The notes under the pieces are model-generated. The model searched no databases and had not been told where the DNA came from. It saw only the letters and a list, made by a program, of their open reading frames with translations. Shown here piece after piece: positions 9,531 to 21,229 of a stretch of 64,000 nucleotides of DNA; position 1 is the first letter of the stretch; each line of letters starts with the position of its first letter. Made by a program: the position numbers and the translations under genes. The DNA lies in the NCBI RefSeq assembly GCF_030272615.1, contig NC_081412.1, positions 39,612,791-39,676,790 on the forward strand, given 5' to 3'. The stretch comes from Cryptomeria japonica. Taxonomy: Eukaryota > Streptophyta > Pinopsida > Cupressales > Cupressaceae.

Positions 9531-10860
9531 GTTGATTTTTTGGAGCAATTTGGAGCCATTTGGACTCTTCAATCATGTTTGCAAGGCTTGAAAACTTAAA
9601 GATGGATTACTAAATCGTTGAATTTGGTGATTGTGGTCTGAGGGCATCAAAGGTTTTTTGTAATGGTATATCGTATGAAATCCTTATAGCCATACAGATT
9701 CGTACCCAAATGTACTATATGAATAGGTTGACAAAGAAAAAAATATTGCCCTTGTGATGACATATTCTCTAAAGATTTGATGCATATTTGGTTTTTTGTG
9801 TTATTACTATACCATGAGTTTGGTTAGATGATAGTCAAATCGTTCATACTTGGTTAGATTTTATCAAGGCTTTAGTCGCATTCCATATCATTTTTAATAT
9901 ATCAAATTTTTGTTTGGTTCATTTGTTTATAAGTAACAATAGATATAGAGTTTGGTCACTGGTGTTTCTATTGCCTTTTGATGTGTATTTGCTAGGCCCC
10001 TTGGTTCTATTGATGTCTTATCGCTTGTAAAAGGAGGCTGGAGGCTTGACACCATGACTTTAGGTTCCACTACCCCAAGCACCACTACCAATGCTATGTC
10101 GCCAATGATGGGCTATTAGTTTTTTTAAAACCTAAAATAATGACAAGGTCATATGGGCACCTAGGGGCTAAACCCCTTGAACTTGATCTTTTTCCCATTT
10201 TTGACAATTTTATCCTAGTTGGGAAAATCATAACAACTTTCACGTATGAAGTCAATTTTTCACAAACGAGATATTGCTAGAAAGATGGTTCTATGTACTT
10301 TCTAGCAAAGTAGGTATATTTTGTATGTTTTGCCGTTTGGTATAATTTAGTGTTGTTTGAAGTAAAATCTTCATTTTTGGCTCCCAACTTAATAACATTT
10401 GTCCATGGTCTCTAATTTTTGCAATTCTTGCAGTGTTAGAAGCCTATTGACAAGCCTTATCTAGCCATCCATGGATTTTTATTCCATTTTATTGTGTTCC
10501 AGTTCTTACCTAGTGGGTATCCTAGAGGGTTACCTAGGCATTGTGTCACTTGGGAAGGTGTTGTTTTTATCTTTGGACTTCATCTCAATTCTAGATCTTC
10601 TATCAATCACTTGTTGCTTCATTGGATTCCAGGGTCATGCCAAAAGATATTTTTTAGTATTCTTTGGTAGTTTGACATTTTTGTTTGCTTTATTATGATT
10701 CTAGGGTGTGCTTAGGCAAGTTTCCAGGTTTTTGACATTTTTGTTCTTGTTTCTATGTAGAAGGTTCTAGTCTTTTACTCCACAATGTGCTTTGAATGTT
10801 TCTTTACAACAAGGTTATCTCTTATGAGTGGTTTGTGTCGTCACTCTTATTTCTTTCCTA
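9531..10860. other. Unassigned AT-rich DNA
   Basis: No recognisable protein domain, RNA gene or clear repeat boundary is present. A 75-codon open frame at 10471-10698 is hydrophobic and has no family likeness. Confidence 0.4.
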
Positions 10861-10951
10861 TGGAGGGGAGATTGATTGTATTTGTGATGGATCTATTTTG
10901 TGATGTATTTAGTCCGTGAGGGGTATCATGGAGTCCTCCATTCATTATCAT
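10861..10951 (+). repeat. Possible polypurine tract and LTR start, cut by T1
   Basis: TGGAGGGGAGA at 10861 followed by TTGATTGTATTTG resembles the junction of a copia polypurine tract and 3' LTR. The sequence is interrupted after about 80 bp by the T1 element. Short and uncertain. Confidence 0.25.
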
Positions 10952-12207
10952 TATAGTGTCCTAAATTATGCCCAGTGCATTTATGACACTTAAGCATTGT
11001 GTCTGATGCATTTATGACAAGCCTCATGATTAAGATCTCATTACTTTGACATTGTGAGGTCAAAAGACAAAGTGCCTCCAATTGCCCCAAAGACTCATTT
11101 GGGACCATTTTGGTGAGGACGATAACGCGCAACACAAACGTTTGTGCATCGTGCTAAAGTCCCATCAGATTCCTGAATCAAAATCACATATCCCACGCCA
11201 TACATTTTTGGACGTGTGCCCCTTTGCTTGAATTTGATCGTAACGGCTCCTCGTGCCTCTTTGTGGCTTTAAAAGCTCATTTTCTTATTCATTTGGATCT
11301 CTAGACTCTTTATACTCTATAGATATTCTTGAAAAACAAAGCTCTCAAAAGGTCACTTACTCATTCTCTTAGCTCTCAATCTCTTGACTCTCATTGTGGA
11401 TACTTGGCAATTATCTTGCAACATCAACACCATCTCGATCTTTGTCACGCTCTTATCTCAAGCGAGGGGTTTGGGTATGCTTTGTCTTCTCTCTTATCTT
11501 TTATCTTGCATCATTGCATATCTTACATTATCATATTTTTGAATGTATCTATTGTCTAGGTGCATTTAACTTGTCATTTTATTAGCTTATCTCCTGTATA
11601 TTGCAATAGGGGTTTTCCTCCATTGAGCGGAGTTTTGTTTCTATTGCATTTATCATTTATCTTGTATCTCATGTAGTAGGGGGTTTCCTCCATTAAGTGG
11701 GGATAGTTTCTATTACGTATATATTTTATCCGATCTATCTATCTGGCTGTCCGTGGTGGTGGAAACACCAAAGCAGGGGTTTGATTGAGGCAAACCCCTA
11801 TACAACCCTAACATTTTCTCTCTTTTCCATGTGCGTAGATGGCGAACAGGTTCTACGTGGTTAAGGTTGAATCTTGGTGCATTTTGGGTGTGTTTGCAAG
11901 TCTCCATTCGTATAGACAATAACGTGACGTGCAGACGTCCTTGTGGCACGCTAGAGTCCAAAACCTGAGATTGAACAAGCCCTCTAGTATAATTCACATT
12001 TGCTTTTGTACTTTCTTAACCATTGGAATATCATTAATCTATTGCTTAATACTTTTATATTCTACAATCTTATAGTTTAGTTTAAGTATTCATTCTATTG
12101 TTATTCATCCCCTGGCTCACTTTTAGCACGAGTTTAAGTGAGCTAGTGGCAGATAGTTTGTTCTTTAATATTTGTCATCTTAGATGTAACAAATCCCCTC
12201 CTCTACA
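10952..12207 (+). repeat. T1 5' LTR
   Basis: It matches 21230-22443 along its length, starting at TATAGTGTCC (TGTAGTATCG in the 3' copy) and ending CTCCTCTACA. An internal 70-bp imperfect repeat with the core GTTTCCTCCATT starts at about 11606 and 11673 and is present in both LTRs. Short open frames within it are not genes. Confidence 0.9.
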
Positions 12208-12230
12208 TTTTGGTGAGCCTGATGTGAATG
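12208..12230 (+). other. T1 primer binding site
   Basis: TTTTGGTGAGCCTGATG follows the LTR immediately. T2 has TTTTGGTGAATCC at the same place, supporting a shared primer tRNA. Which tRNA was not determined. Confidence 0.6.
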
Positions 12231-12234
12231 CCTC

Positions 12235-12770
12235 ATGTTGGAACTTTTTCTTTTAGAATTTGATGCATTTGACAAGGCATTTTCGAAAGATGATTTTGAT
12301 ATGTTAAATGAGGTCTTGGATGACTTCTTAAAAGAACATCCTCCCAAGGGAGATGTAAAAGACAATTCATCTTTGACCTCCTCTTCATTGGAAAATGAAA
12401 AGTCCGTGAATGTCATTATTGTCTCTACAACATTGTGAAATCCTAAGAGACCATGCATTTATGTGACTGAAACTAGTCCTTCTCCAAACAAAATCAAGAC
12501 TATTGGTGGGAAACCATTCAAGGGAGATGCTCTGGATTTGTATACTAGGTTTATACAATCTAACAACCTTCCAACAACACCATCACTCACACATATAATA
12601 CTAGAAGAAATAAACAACATCTCAATCAATCACAATCTTCTTTACCATGTTCTTAGCATAGTCTTCCTCAAGCACCTCCACTTGTGGCTAAGCGCCCTAG
12701 TGATTGATCTTGTTGAGCAACTCAAGTTTACTCCTGCTAAGATCTCACTATGGGATTTGCTTTAGACCAC
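12235..12770 (+). pseudogene. T1 gag/leader remnant
   Basis: Two short frames (about 12235-12438 and 12463-12765) contain an acidic leader and a segment with GGKPFKGDALDLY. A full capsid domain and zinc knuckle are not visible, so most of gag is deleted or beyond recognition. Placement between primer site and protease supports the call. Confidence 0.45.
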
Positions 12771-12774
12771 TCCG

Positions 12775-13230
12775 GTGTATCAAGGTATACTACATAGAGC
12801 CTTGCAAAGGATTTTGTTGCCTTCTTCTATAAGATTGACAGATGTGAATGCGTTGATGGATCATATTTGTGCGAATACGTCGAATATTATGTTCTATCCC
12901 TATGAACTCCTGCCTCCAGAAGTAAGTAACTGGGCTGATCCTTTGATGATAATTGTTCATGTTAATGGTGTTGGGACTAGATGAACCCTTGTCGATACAG
13001 GTTCTGCACTTAATGTATGTAGCCTAGATCTATTACCAAAAATTAAGGTGGATCCAAATGCTTTAGCAACATCTTCTCTATTCATTCGAGGTTTTGATAA
13101 CAATGGAAAAGTACTTTGGGAACGATCATATTGTCCTTGAAAGTTGGATCAGTTACCATTCCAACTCTTGTACGTGTGATGCCACGTCCCTTATCTTAGA
13201 ATATTCTCTTAGGTAGACCATGACTTCATG
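12775..13230 (+). pseudogene. T1 aspartic protease remnant
   Basis: After a segment with NIMFYPYELLPPE comes the active-site motif LVDTGSALNVCSLDLL at about 12990-13040, then FIRGFDNNGK and SVTIPTLVRVMP. These are hallmarks of retroviral-type protease in Tat-like gypsy elements, where it processes the polyprotein. A stop sits just before LVDTGS and the frame changes downstream. The catalytic Asp-Thr-Gly itself is intact. Confidence 0.75.
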
Positions 13231-13318
13231 CTTTGGGAGATGTTTCTTCCACGCTTCATGGTTTAGTGAAGTTTATGGCAAATAATCAAGTGGTTACAAT
13301 TAAGGCCGACCTGATGCT

Positions 13319-13935
13319 ATGCATCTTTATCAAATACTAGCAACAGTAGGTCAAGCCTCTGTTGCACCTTCATTCCAAAATTATGTTCCATCGTTATCCT
13401 CTACAGTGACGACTTCTACTTTTGTCATGTCCCCTAAAAAGGAAAGTCAGAAGAGTGAAGAAATCCCAAACGAGGAACCATCTAAAAAGAAAGATTCCTT
13501 GAAAGAGAATTCTCCAAAAACAAACTTCCTAGAAGCATGAACTTCAGAATCTACCTCTGCTGAACCAACTTCAACTAAATCATCTTCTCCATCTAAAGTA
13601 AATGTATGTTTAGGTGATGATTGGGGATCTTTGGATTTTATTGATTCCCATGTCGGTGAATATGAGGTAGACCTTGTCCACCTGAGATTCCCTAAGATTT
13701 CATTCACCTTAGCTATGAAAGATGAATATGCATCTATAAAGCCAAGTGACACTTATCATGTTGACCATCTTTACTATACTAAACCACCAACTTCTAAAGA
13801 GTTGCCTGATATTTATGGTCCAGGGTATAATCTTGTATCAAAGCTTGGTTATGATGGTAAAGGTTGTGGACCTAATGAAAAAGGTATTTGAATTCCTTTG
13901 GAACACGAACCTCATCATTGCAATAGTGTCCTAGG
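13319..13935 (+). pseudogene. T1 polyprotein linker with G-patch-like motif
   Basis: A Ser/Lys/Pro-rich linker (about 13319-13540) is followed at 13631-13891 by a conserved block that ends GYNLVSKLGYDGKGCGPNEK. The spaced glycines and the LGYDGKG core match a G-patch, which is often placed between protease and RT in this group of elements. G-patches bind RNA or helicases; the role here is inferred. A stop follows and the frame is then lost. Confidence 0.6.
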
Positions 13936-14329
13936 ATATTGACCTACATCTCGCAAGGCTAAACCATGGTAAACTATCAACATGGTTTTTGCCGAGCCTC
14001 TTCCTCTTAAGATTTTACATCCTGAGTATATTGATACTGCAACATGAACTGATGAGATTCACCTAGATCTCTTCCCTTTGGAGGAATCCTTGAAGGAATT
14101 TTTGGGTGTGTTTGCTGAGCTACTTTCTTATCATCATAAACCCCAATTCCCTTATTGTTTAGAGTATTGATAAAGAAGCCTCTTTATCTCATGATGAAGA
14201 GCACATATCTATATCTCATCTAAAAGACCATGGTATCCTTATAAAAGGAGAAACTATTGATGTTGCCATGGATGATAAGGCTCCTGATATCTTATCAAGG
14301 TTGGAAAGTGCTTATCCTTAGATGAATCT

Positions 14330-15152
14330 AAGGAATATTTAGATCCCCTGCATCAATTTCTTGATATCTTCGCTTGGTCATATGGGGAGATGTCAGGGAT
14401 TGATGAATCAATTGTGGTTCACAATATTGTGCTGAGTCCTGATGCCAAATCTGTAAAGAAAACGATTGACTCATATTTCATGATTTCATCCATAATAGAA
14501 GATCACGTTGATGACATCTTGGCGAAGTCTATAATCCACTAGGATCATGTCAAGAATCTTCAATTGATCTTTGAAAGTCTTTGATTGTATAAAATGAGAC
14601 TAAACCCTCTTAAGTGTGTTTTTGTTGTTGATGCTGGAAAAACATTAGGGTTTATTGTCTCTTATCAGGGAATTGAGATAGATAAAAATAAAATTAATGC
14701 AATAGTTAACATGCCTCCACCAAAGAACATCTCTAAACTTTATAGTCTGCAGGGAAATATTCAAGCCATTCACAGATTTGTGGCACAATTGGACAATCAT
14801 ACCCTTCCTTTTACGCAACAATTGAAGACAGATGTACATTTCATGTGGAATAAGGAGTGTCAGAAAGCCTTTGATTATATTAAGAACTATTTGGCCAACC
14901 CTCCTATCTTAATGACAACTATGTTTGATAGGCCCTTCCTCTTATAGATTTTTGCCTCATCTCATGCCCTAGAAACCTTGCTAGCTCAACATCATGATGA
15001 TGAACGAGAGAGGGCAGTGTATAACATTAGCTGTGTCCTCGTTGAATATGGAACTCACTATTCTACAATGGAAAAACAATGTTTAGCTCTTTTTTTTTGC
15101 AACACATAATTTAAGACATTACATCCTTCATGCAGAAACACAAGTTGTTTCT
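14330..15152 (+). pseudogene. T1 reverse transcriptase and RNase H, internally deleted
   Basis: The RT start is seen at about 14335-14460 (FLDIFAWSYGEMSGID), but the sequence jumps within about 50 bp to HVDDILAKS, the YVDD active-site block near 14500. Roughly 150 residues of fingers and palm are missing. The first position of YVDD is His. The thumb follows at 14585-14947 (MRLNPLKCVF, LGFIVSYQGIEID, FMWNKECQKAF), then RNase H begins (ASSHALETLL, HYSTMEKQCLAL). The frame is cut at 15152 by a solo LTR and resumes at 15856. Confidence 0.85.
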
Positions 15153-15855
15153 TGTTGGAATCCAATAACACTGGGAGGGGGAAGGGTGAATCAATGTTCT
15201 ACTAGAATGATCAATTTTAACCTTATTAAAACATGCATACACCAACCGGTATATTGGTACATATAGAATTGAAAGAAGTAAAGCAACCAATAAGCCAATC
15301 ACATAAATGAATACCATAACACACAGAGTTATACAGTTCCGATTAAGCTTTTTTTGTTCTGGTCTGAACCCCTAAACCCTATACCAGAATAACCCTTACA
15401 TAAATATCCTCACATACATAATCTCTCTGATATGTTTCACATTACATAACATTATCATATTGTCCTATCCGTCCATTTCATATATCAAAATGATCTAACC
15501 AACTGACCTATATACCCTTCACAATTCATCATGCCTTATGTCGAATTACAAAGATATTACAATATCAATATACATGTCGGCTAGATAACATAAATATCAA
15601 AAATAATTGCGGATGCTGGATCCAAAAGATGTTAGCCTCCAATACCGATAACTTGATTCTAAACCATGTCGACTTGCATTGCTGGTAACCAAAGAATTCC
15701 TTCCAACCTGCCGGTGCCGGTGCCGGTGCCAGTGAAGTGTCTGTAAAGTGCTTGCTGGTACACATCTAACCCAAAATATGAAGCCAAAATAAATTGCCAT
15801 GTTGCCATCAATGACAACATAGTGAGACCAACCAATTCAGTGTCAATTGCCAACA
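15153..15855 (-). repeat. Solo LTR of the A/B element family
   Basis: The 703-bp block starts TGTTGGAATCC and ends GTGTCAATTGCCAACA in plus-strand reading, as do the LTRs of elements A and B near 54-58 kb. It splits T1 RNase H between HAETQVVS and ITKTDLLKHL. Flanks TTTCT (15148-15152) and TTACT (15856-15860) match at four of five positions, a likely target duplication. A G-rich hairpin with arms AACACTG/CAATGTT lies at 15167-15198. The minus strand is given because the related elements A and B are read on that strand. Confidence 0.85.
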
Positions 15856-16090
15856 TTACTAAAACTGATCTTCTTAAACATCTCTTTTCAAAATCCGACC
15901 TCTCGAGCAGGTTAGCTAAGTGGGTAATGTTGTTTTTTGAGTTTGATTTGAAGTTCATGACTCAGAAGTCAATCAAAGAGGAGGCTATTGCCAACCAACT
16001 GGTTAACACCCCTTTTGTCAAATCATTTCCTACCTTGGATCTCTTCCTTGATGAAGATTTGTTAACAATTTGTCAAGAGCCCATATGGGA
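15856..16090 (+). pseudogene. T1 RNase H, C-terminal part
   Basis: The frame resumes after the solo LTR with ITKTDLLKHLF, LSSRLAKWVMLFFEFDLKFM and QKSIKEEAIANQLV. These are the usual end of the gypsy RNase H connection. The segment is 95 codons, then a stop at the start of the second RNase H. Confidence 0.8.
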
Positions 16091-16530
16091 TATGTACTTT
16101 GATGGATAAAGATGTCAGACTAATTTAGGAGCAGGTGTGGTATTAATCTCACCCAAGGGAAAACCTCTTTCCTTTTGTTTAGAATTTCATTGCACTAATA
16201 ACATCATTGAGTATGAAGTGTTAATTGTTGGGTTACGTGTTGTGATTGCACTGGAAGTGAAGCATGTTCGTATCTGTAGAGACTCTGAGCTTATAGTAAA
16301 TCAAGCCACAGGTGCATATCGTGTTAAGTTGTTGAAATTATCTCAGTATAAGGATCTAGTAATGACCGCACTAAAATATTTCACCACTTACACTATTGAT
16401 AACATATCTCAAAGAGAAAATCGTCACACAGATGCAATGGAAAGTGTTGCTTTTCTTGTAGGCCTGGACTATGGTCAAAATGAGTCATTTCGTGGTACAA
16501 TTTTTCTGTTCTCTTGCTGCATTTGGTAAA
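16091..16530 (+). pseudogene. T1 second (archaeal-type) RNase H
   Basis: After MYFDG and a stop, the frame continues GAGVVLISPKGKPLSF, CTNNIIEYEVLIVGL and VRICRDSELIVNQATG. This is the additional RNase H found in Tat-lineage elements: the Asp of FDG, the Glu of EYE and the Asp of DSEL form the catalytic set. Present besides the first RNase H, it helps place T1 in Tat. A frame change ends it near 16530. Confidence 0.8.
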
Positions 16531-16719
16531 GTCGAATTTGATAGTTTTATGTGTGCTCATGTAGACTTGGAAGAGTGGTTTGCACACATTTATAACTATC
16601 TCAAGAGTGGAAGTTTTCTTGATGATGCTAGCAAGAGTACACGAGTTTGGATTAGGAAACTTGCCACTCAATACATTCTTTTATCCAACATTCTTTATTG
16701 AAGATCTTATAATGGCCTT

Positions 16720-17835
16720 CTTCTACATTGTTTGACAAAGGCTAAGATACCTCTTGCCCTTCAGGAAGCCCATTTAGGCTCTGGAGGTGGGCATTTTGGA
16801 GGTAAATCTTTGATCCATAAGTAAATTCACATGAGGTATTATTGGTAGATGATGGAATACGATTCCTTTTCCTTTGTCAAAAAGTGCCATCAATGTCAAC
16901 AACATAGTAACCTTATACGAGCTCTTGCACAGGATCCCCAAGCTCAAACTTCTCCTTGGCTGTTTCAAATTTGGGGATTGGATATTATCAATAAAATATC
17001 CCCTCCTTCTAAAGGTCATACCTTCATTATCACCGCTACATATTACTTTACAAAGTGGGTTGAGGCTATACCACTAAGGTCCACCATTGCTGATGTAATA
17101 TGTATATTTTCTTGGATAATATCATTTCTTGCTTCGGTTTACTTGCTACCCTTGTGTCCAATAATAATATGCCATTTAAGAACAAGGAGGTGAAGTAGTT
17201 CCTAGAAAAATTTCACATACAACATCACTTATCTACACCTTATTATCCTTAGTCTAACAGTCAGGTGGAAGCATCCAACAAAACTATTGAGCAGATCTTG
17301 CATAAGACTGTTAGTAAGAACGGTTAAGATTGGCATACTCAATTGATATATGCATAATAGGCCTATCACACAAGTGTACATATGGCTACAGGAACGACGC
17401 CTTATATCCTTGTGTATAGCACCGATGCAATCATGCCTCTAGAGTTGGAAATTCCTTCATTGTGGATTTCCGTAAAGGGGCTCATTGATGATGACTCTCA
17501 CCATACCCTTCGTCTTAATCAACTTGAGTTGTTAGATGAGTGCTGCTTGAAAGCCCTTCAATATCTCCAAGCTTATCAAAAATCCTTATCTAAACAATAC
17601 AACTAGAGTGTGCTTCCTCGATCTTTCAAAGTAGGCAACTTGGTTCTTTATGAGTATCAAAAAAATGTTAAACACCACTTTACCAAAGAGGAAAATTTAA
17701 CCTAAATTGGTTAGGTCCGTACATAGTCACCTCTATCTATGGCTCTGGTGCCTATGGTTTGTCTCATATGTATGGTACGCCTCTCAAGGAACCAGTGAAT
17801 GCTTTGCACCTACATCGATATCATGCATAGAAGAA
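16720..17835 (+). pseudogene. T1 integrase, mutated
   Basis: The zinc-binding HHCC region is at about 16785-16915 (GGHFGGKSLIHK to KKCHQCQQH), with two stops. The catalytic core follows with WGLDIINKISPPSKGHTFII (first Asp). The second catalytic block reads VSNNNMPFKN, so the expected Asp is Asn. The Glu block reads NSQVEASNKTIEQILHK. The C-terminal part includes TGTTPYILVYSTDAIMP, RSFKVGNLVLYEYQKN and LKEPVNALHLHRYH. In-frame stops and frameshifts plus the Asp-to-Asn change make it inactive. Confidence 0.85.
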
Positions 17836-18139
17836 CTATAATAACACTCAATCCTCTAAGGTGCGTATAGATGTCTCATACATGTATCTTCTATATCTCA
17901 AAAGCATGTGAATGATGATCATCATAAAATTTAACTATGCATGTGTGCAACATATGTAAATTAAATCATGATACATATCTAATCTAACAATCCATCACAT
18001 GAACATACATAATAAAAATGAAACATAAATACATTCATCCATGATAACATAGGATATGGTTGAATCATTGAATCATATATGTCAATGTATAGTCTCAATG
18101 TACATGTATTGCATCACTACAAAAATATGTGATGCCAAC

Positions 18140-20675
18140 ATATGTGTCTATGGAACCACATCAATACATCTATATATATCAAAATAATGCTGTACATCTC
18201 TATCAAAAATGGATGAGTCTATACATTATCAAAACTGTGCTCAGGACCCTCCAAGGGCATGAGTCCCTAAGCACGCTGGTGCTGGAGGATCTTGATCGTA
18301 GTGTGGAGGCTGTTAGACTGATGTAGACTACAACCTCGCAGCTTTGGTGCTTTGTGAGCAAAGTCCTCTCAACTCTCCTTGTAGATCCACAATAATCTCT
18401 CTTTGTGTCATCAAATCCTCTCGTAGGATGGCCTCCCTTTGACGTGCTACCTCTAGATCTGATATCAGTTGATGCACTTGGGGATGATCGAGAAGACCAA
18501 CTGCGCCTTGCTGTGCATCTGCGACCTATCAATGGGGGTCATCGACCTAGCTTTGTGTGGCGTCACGTGCCCTCTTAGCACTCTTAGCCTGTGTCACCAC
18601 CAGGTCTCTCTCTCCGATGACATTCCACAACTCCAACAAGGCCTGGTCTCTTTGTCCCATCACGATGGCTAGTTGTGCTACTCCCTACACCAGATCCAAC
18701 CATCCCTCGTATGCTGTCTTGAGCCGTGCTATAGGCTCGAATAGGTGTGCATGTCTTCCCACTGACTGTAGAGGCGAGTATGTATCCATGACTGGCCCCT
18801 AGATTTGGACAGATGAGATGATGTTTGATAGTGCCTAATGGATAAAACTCAGCCACTCAGTGACACCCTCTGCAATAACAAATAATATATCAATGTTAAC
18901 ATCTCCATCATATCATGTCTATATCATATATGAAATCAAAAGTAAAGAGAACTATAACATACAAACTAAAATGACAATGCATAATAGGATTTCCCCTTTG
19001 CTAGTGTGGATCCCGTGGTGGCACTCTACTTGAGGATGCCTCCGCTATCCCTCTTACTACTGGTGGTGGTGGTACTAGTGGTGAAACGGGTGATGGTGGT
19101 ATCCCCCTAGGTGGCAACTCTTGTGCGACTTTCACTAGGCTTTGGATCGCTTCCTGCTATCTCCATGCTAGTCTGTCATCCTCCTTGCTTGAGGATGATC
19201 CCTCGTCGGTGGATCCTCCTAAAGCTCTGGCGTCTCCTCCCTTGGCATCACCTGGGAAGATGAGAGCGGGACCTACAGTGCTCCACCACGTGGTGAAGTC
19301 TTGTATAACACCGACATCATCTATGTCCAGTTGTGGCTGTGCATCATCATCATCGGTGCCCTATGGGATGCCTTGTACATCACCGAGGGTAGGGCGAGGT
19401 ATGTCCTGTAACCATACCACACTCCTCGTTGATCGAACATATGTAGGTGCCATAAGAGGAATAGTTTGCACTTGTCCAAACTGGTGCATGTATCGTCACC
19501 AGTAGTAGGGGATGACTATATGATTCTATCACCCTAGTAAAAATTTGTCTCGCTGCATCTGGTTTGTAGCCTAGATTGCCATTTGTCGGAAAGGCTACTA
19601 GATGACATCTCCAATCTTGAGCCGGTTGACAGTGATCCACCAATAGGTCAGATAATCGGTCCTTCACTCGGCCCTTTGAAATGGATATGCGTGTTCCCAC
19701 AACATATCTATAGGCATCAGACATGGAAACCCTACTGGGCTCATGCAGGTGATGTTCTCAAACATCCACACCTGTAATAGGGTGCAGACTGTCGAGCACT
19801 GAGACTTGTGGTGGATGTAACAAGGGATCTTGTAATAGAGATGAGCGAGCATGCTCTGTCCTCATGCGAAGACAGTTCCCTCCTCCTCCATCTCCTGGAT
19901 AAGTGGAACAAAACCCACAACTAGCTTCAAGCCTCGTCCATCATTAAGCACTTGCAACACCACTATGACAATTAGGATGTGTCAGATCAATAGTATTGAC
20001 CTCCATCCTTGGCCAAGTTCTCAGAAGTAGATGTAGCTAGTCATATCTATCATCCAACCTAGGACCCACTCCTATTGTGCTTTTAACTCATGTGCTGATG
20101 AGATGGTCTTTGTCACTCATCGACCATAGATGGGTAGTCTCAGGATGTGGTAAAAGTCTATCAAAGTCATTGTCATCTCCCTTGTGGGTAGGTGAAATGA
20201 CACGGTGTTTTCATCCCACCTCTCCATAAGCACTCACAACGTTGGTGCGTGGAAGTGGAACTCTGGCATATGGTATACCCACCAGAGTCCCACCCTGCAC
20301 AGATGTTAACATCTTCTACTGACAGTTCCTCTTCTCTCTCCTCTAGTACACTAAGAAGATGTCTAGATGTATGCTCTCGGACCTCCAGTAGCGTCTACAT
20401 GAAAATATAACCCCCATCAGTTGTCTCAATTCATTTATTCTTTGGATGCCAGCACATGCTATAGACACTAGCACGTTCGATAGACACTAGCATTTCCACC
20501 AGACGAGAGTGTGGGTCCAGGACGCACATACGGGTCTAAGACCCCAATGCGTCCTATGGACATGTACGTTGTACTGAAAAGTAAAATCACTAATAAATGC
20601 ATCAAATGAACTTGAAGAGCATGATTCGCGACTCACTAGCTTTTGTGACTTGGCCTGCTCCATTGCGGTGCACAA
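18140..20675 (-). pseudogene. Antisense plant mobile domain (PMD) gene inside T1
   Basis: Read on the minus strand, the region between integrase and the 3' LTR resembles plant mobile domain (aminotransferase-like, MAIN/MAIL-type) proteins. Recognisable blocks are THELKAQ at about 20080, VVGFVPLIQEMEEEGTVFA near 19900, LAHLYYKIPC, TLLQVWMFENI and LWEHAYPFQ at about 19840-19680, then DRLSDLLVDHCQPAQDWR near 19640. A Pro/Ser-rich stretch and a coiled-coil tail (HQLISDLEVARQREAILRED at about 18480-18420) follow. The first ATG candidate is at 20675 and a TATA-like box lies 125 bp upstream. Multiple stops and frameshifts break it. Antisense frames in the 3' region are known in Tat elements, and PMD genes are known to ride on transposons; joining of both here is read from sequence. 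Confidence 0.6.
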
Positions 20676-20798
20676 CTCAATCTTGCTCGCTCAGTGCTCT
20701 CACATGCGTGGAATTTTCGCTGAGGCTCTATGCAAATCTCAAAGAAAATGCTCATGATGAATAGTGATAATGACCCTTCTAAAGGCCCACCCCTTGAG

Positions 20799-20804
20799 TA
20801 TATA
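20799..20804 (-). promoter_or_regulatory. TATA-like box of the antisense gene
   Basis: On the minus strand the sequence reads GGCTATATACTCAAGG, a good plant TATA context, about 125 bp before the first ATG of the PMD-like frame. This suggests a separate antisense promoter. No experimental support is available. Confidence 0.4.
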
Positions 20805-21215
20805 GCCAAATTGTCCCAACCCCTTTTTGAGGCTCGTTTATCTCGTTCTTCTTCTTGTTTTCCCCATCTTGTTGGGGGCAAAACATGAGGGGACAGATAC
20901 TCGCCTTGATCATATTTTTCACTTTCTGACTGTGCTAACACTTTTTAAGCATTTTTCTCGCTGTAGTAGCTTCCTCTGTTTTTCATGCTAACAAAATTTT
21001 GATTTTTGTAGTACTGGCATTTGTCACAATGTAACATTGTGGTTTTCACGGAGACCTAGGGGCATCACTGGGATTTTCCTGCTCAACATCTGCAGCCTCT
21101 ACAGTATCCTTTTTGGTTAGATATTTACTGCATTTATTGCACTGCATGGGCTTAATGAATTCATCTTTCTAGACTACTTTAGTGTACCTGATCCCTTGAG
21201 TTGATTAGTTCACTT

Positions 21216-21229
21216 AAGTGGGGGCAAAA
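21216..21229 (+). other. T1 polypurine tract
   Basis: AAGTGGGGGCAAAA sits directly before TGTAGTATCG, the start of the 3' LTR. T2 has GTGGGGGCTAAA at the same place. Confidence 0.8.

Noticed and set aside
11329-11585. Open frames of 63-76 codons in the T1 5' LTR
   Set aside because: They are not kept in the 3' LTR and show no family likeness.
18203-19784. Plus-strand open frames between integrase and the T1 3' LTR
   Set aside because: They oppose the minus-strand frame that shows mobile-domain and coiled-coil similarity, and they have no domain likeness of their own.
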